Shown: positions 61,611 to 64,000 of the stretch, one piece after another | Position numbering within the stretch: position 1 is the first letter of the stretch | Layout: every line of letters starts with the position of its first letter | Source: Thamnaconus septentrionalis | Lineage: Eukaryota > Chordata > Actinopteri > Tetraodontiformes > Monacanthidae | NCBI GenBank assembly: GCA_009823395.1 | Contig: CM020516.1 | Location: 9,428,001 to 9,492,000 of the forward strand | Reading direction: 5' to 3' | DNA length: 64,000 bases | Position numbers and translations under genes: made by a program | Notes under the pieces: model-generated | Seen by the model: only the letters and a program-made list of their open reading frames with translations | Databases searched by the model: none | Told to the model about the DNA's origin: nothing

Positions 61611-62060
61611 TGTTTTTTTCTTCTTCTCTCTTCTCTTCCTCCGAACTGATGATCTGCCGTGAGGAGGGGAAAAAAGAGGGGGGCGAGGGCAGAGCCGTTC
61701 GACTGCTCCAATATTCAAGGAATCATTGTTGGCACGGAGCCATTCGACGGACCCGCTCACATCCAGGAATTTGTCAAAGTGAGGGAGCAGCTGAGGAGGC
61801 GCTGCGCGTCAGGCGAGCGCGTCGACGGAGAGTGACTACAGGAACGTCTTGAGCTCATTGTTCAGCAACGCGTGTTACAGAGAAATACGACTTAAAACAT
61901 ATAAGAAATCACCCCACTCTTAAATTTCTCATTTGTAGGAATTATTATTAAAAAAAAAGAAAAGAAAAGAAAAGAATGAAACTCAAGTCTGCCACTTACT
62001 GTTCTCCCCCGTAAACCGCGGAAAGTGAACGAAACCAGCGCTTAATTGACTCTCGGCGAC
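61611..62060 (-). promoter_or_regulatory. Candidate sorcs3 5' UTR and CpG-rich promoter
   Basis: CpG density is high from about 60,580 through exon 1 to about 61,860 (for example GCGAGCGCGTCGACGG near 61815), unlike the flanking AT-rich DNA. No TATA box was seen. The transcription start cannot be placed. Confidence 0.4.
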
Positions 62061-64000
62061 AGACAGGTGAAGTAATTTGTGTTGTTGTTGTTTGTTATTT
62101 TCCCCCCACAACTCGCACCGTGGAAACCTTTCTGGCATCTGGCGACAAGCTGGGAAACATCATTTGCGCGCATCAGTCAACACCCAAACTCACCTGTCAC
62201 TTGTGTTTACGCGCCTGCGCACTGCTGATACATTTGGGGGAAATCAGTTGGACGTCCGATGGAAAATTCAGACATTTTTTTTGTACTCTGTGCCCAGTAT
62301 TGGAGATATTTTTTTCCTTCCTTTTGACCGATTCTATTTCTGGTGACAGAGACTTTAATCAGGCCAATAAAATAATATGCCTGAGGCAGAGCCGCCCAGG
62401 AAACAAGAGGAATTTTGAAGCCTTGCCATCATATATCTCCTGTAATCTTCACTGCTTCACGGTGCCTCACAGGCAACATGCCTTCAGACAACCTTCTTTT
62501 AATCTTGTGCCTATGCATCTCCTGCTTTTCATGGCAAAAAGAATAACTTTTTATTTCCGGGAATCAATACTCCATTTGCGAGGCATTAGTCTCAATTAGC
62601 AGAGCGAAATCAATCTTCAGAGGCGATTTCTTACTTCCTGCCGGCCCCTCAGGTCAGGGTTCGGAAGATGGAGAGTCTAAAATCTGCTACCTTATGCAAA
62701 AGATGTTTTTTTTTCCACTTTGGGAAAACGCATAATGATGTGTGTTGATAAGGAGCTAAAGGACGCCGGTTGTCGGAATCAGCAGCCAGACAGTCCCCTG
62801 CCCTGAGGGACGACCATAAAAGAGAAGGATTTCCATCTCCATTCAAGGACGACCCACGCAACTTTGAATGGCAACGACGGCACGCAGACTCAAACCAGAT
62901 ATGTCCTTGAAATGTGACTGCAAATTTTTTACATGGCTGCCCCCGCTCACCCCACCACCACCACCATCACCACCACCCTCAACCCCAACCCCCGCACTGA
63001 AATAAAGTTAGAGCAATTACTGCTTGCGGTCAAGGTTAAGCCAATCCAGGTCAGCGGATACTTATTAGGAACACCAGCGCTGCATGATTGTGCCAAATAA
63101 CTCTGACATCTAAATACGTGGGAAACTGTAAATGTGAAAAATGGGGACGCTACAGTGCAGCAATCCTGACTCACTGTCTGTTTGATTGAAACACGGATAT
63201 CTGCGAGGCGGGGATGCAGCAGCGCTGTCAACTTCAAAATGTCTCGATCGTCGTCTTGGAAACATCACAGCTTCAAACAATAAGTCTTCTGGGTGCAAAG
63301 TTAGTTTTTTTTGTTTGTTTTTTATAACGATTTATTTATTTCAGTCTCAACGAGGGAACAATGTTTACCATCGGGCAGCGCGCGGCGATCTTGAAGCTGA
63401 GCGAATGAGGCCGACGCTGCGAGGGAAGCGAGCGACAAAGCTTGCAGGAGCTCCAGCGACTCCTAAATCTGATGTGAGGAAGGATTTTCAGGTTTCCCCC
63501 AGTCAAGAAGTGCGAAAGGTGAAAAGGTGACATACAGACTGACAGAAAGACAAGAGAAGAGCTTGAAGTCTCTGCCAGACTGGAACTAATACAAACCTCT
63601 GACTTCAATCCTTGTTCTAACAAGCTACAGATTCTACTTTTTTTCCTTTCTTTATTTTCTTACAAATATTTCACTATCTATACGACGGGATTTTACTTCC
63701 TTGCTGCAAACAAGTGCAATTTCCAGAGCTCTTTGCTAGCGCTAAAGTTGCAAAATGTGTTTTTTACTCACAGTGTAGCAGTTTAGCGCCCTTGGAAATC
63801 TGCGCGGCCAAGGAACAAGGTCGGGCAACAATGCGCGGGGAGCAGTGACATTGACACGAGGTCGCTGCTGAGGACAGCACCTTCTCATCCCGCACGCATC
63901 CTCACGGCAACATCTGCAATCAGATTATCCACTTCACTCCTCAGCACCCCTGCTGGGGTTTTTCTTCTTCCTCTGTTTTTATTTTTCTTCTATTCTTTGG
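62061..64000. other. Upstream intergenic region, no gene
   Basis: No exon or RNA gene was recognised. It includes a short CCA-rich tract near 62950 and a repeat-poor block at 62340-62640. Confidence 0.5.

Noticed and set aside
61611..61760. Upstream in-frame ATG at 61760 as the sorcs3 start
   Set aside because: It would bury the signal peptide 50 residues inside after a basic stretch; the inner ATG has good context.

Overview
This is vertebrate, almost certainly teleost fish, nuclear DNA. Coding sequence is broken into short exons with canonical GT/AG borders and matching phases. Microsatellites (CA, GA, GATA, AAAT) are dense, and the dispersed repeats are of kinds common in ray-finned fish. 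Introns are short (about 0.1 to 15 kb) compared with mammalian genes of this family, which suggests a compact, percomorph-like genome. There are no bacterial, viral or organellar genes. Almost all of the listed open reading frames are intronic noise.

Two paralogous genes of the SorCS family (VPS10-domain sorting receptors, type I membrane proteins) lie tail to tail. On the + strand, positions 508-15577 hold the 3' half of a sorcs1-like gene: 15 exons covering the end of the VPS10 propeller, the ten-cysteine (10CC) module, PKD and membrane-proximal domains, the transmembrane helix and the cytoplasmic tail. Its N-terminal exons lie before the window. On the - strand, positions 61610-22461 hold a complete sorcs3-like gene that I could reconstruct as 27 exons. 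They join in phase to 3726 coding bases (1241 residues plus stop), with signal peptide, furin site, propeller, 10CC, PKD repeats, one transmembrane helix and a tail ending REFPNCTNV. Twelve consecutive exons of the two genes have identical lengths. The two stop codons are only 6.9 kb apart, although in human the same convergent pair is separated by a very large gene-poor interval.

Layout: 1-507 intron of sorcs1; 508-15577 sorcs1 exons and introns; 15578 to about 15930 sorcs1 3' UTR; about 15930-22050 intergenic, with microsatellites, a MITE and one conserved-looking block; about 22054-22460 sorcs3 3' UTR; 22461-61610 sorcs3; 61611 to about 62060 CpG-rich candidate promoter and 5' UTR; the rest upstream intergenic. 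Introns carry MITEs, a tRNA-derived SINE, LINE tails, a family of dispersed palindromic repeats, CTCF-like motifs and an excess of POU octamers.

Both products would be intracellular sorting and neurotrophic co-receptor proteins acting in the trans-Golgi, endosome and plasma membrane. Both tails appear to have lost the tyrosine-based sorting motif I recall from the human proteins. I found no new multi-gene system. The most unusual points are the compact convergent arrangement, an unrecognised alternative C-terminus for sorcs1, a probable GC-AG intron, a replaced junctional cysteine in sorcs3, and the POU-octamer enrichment.
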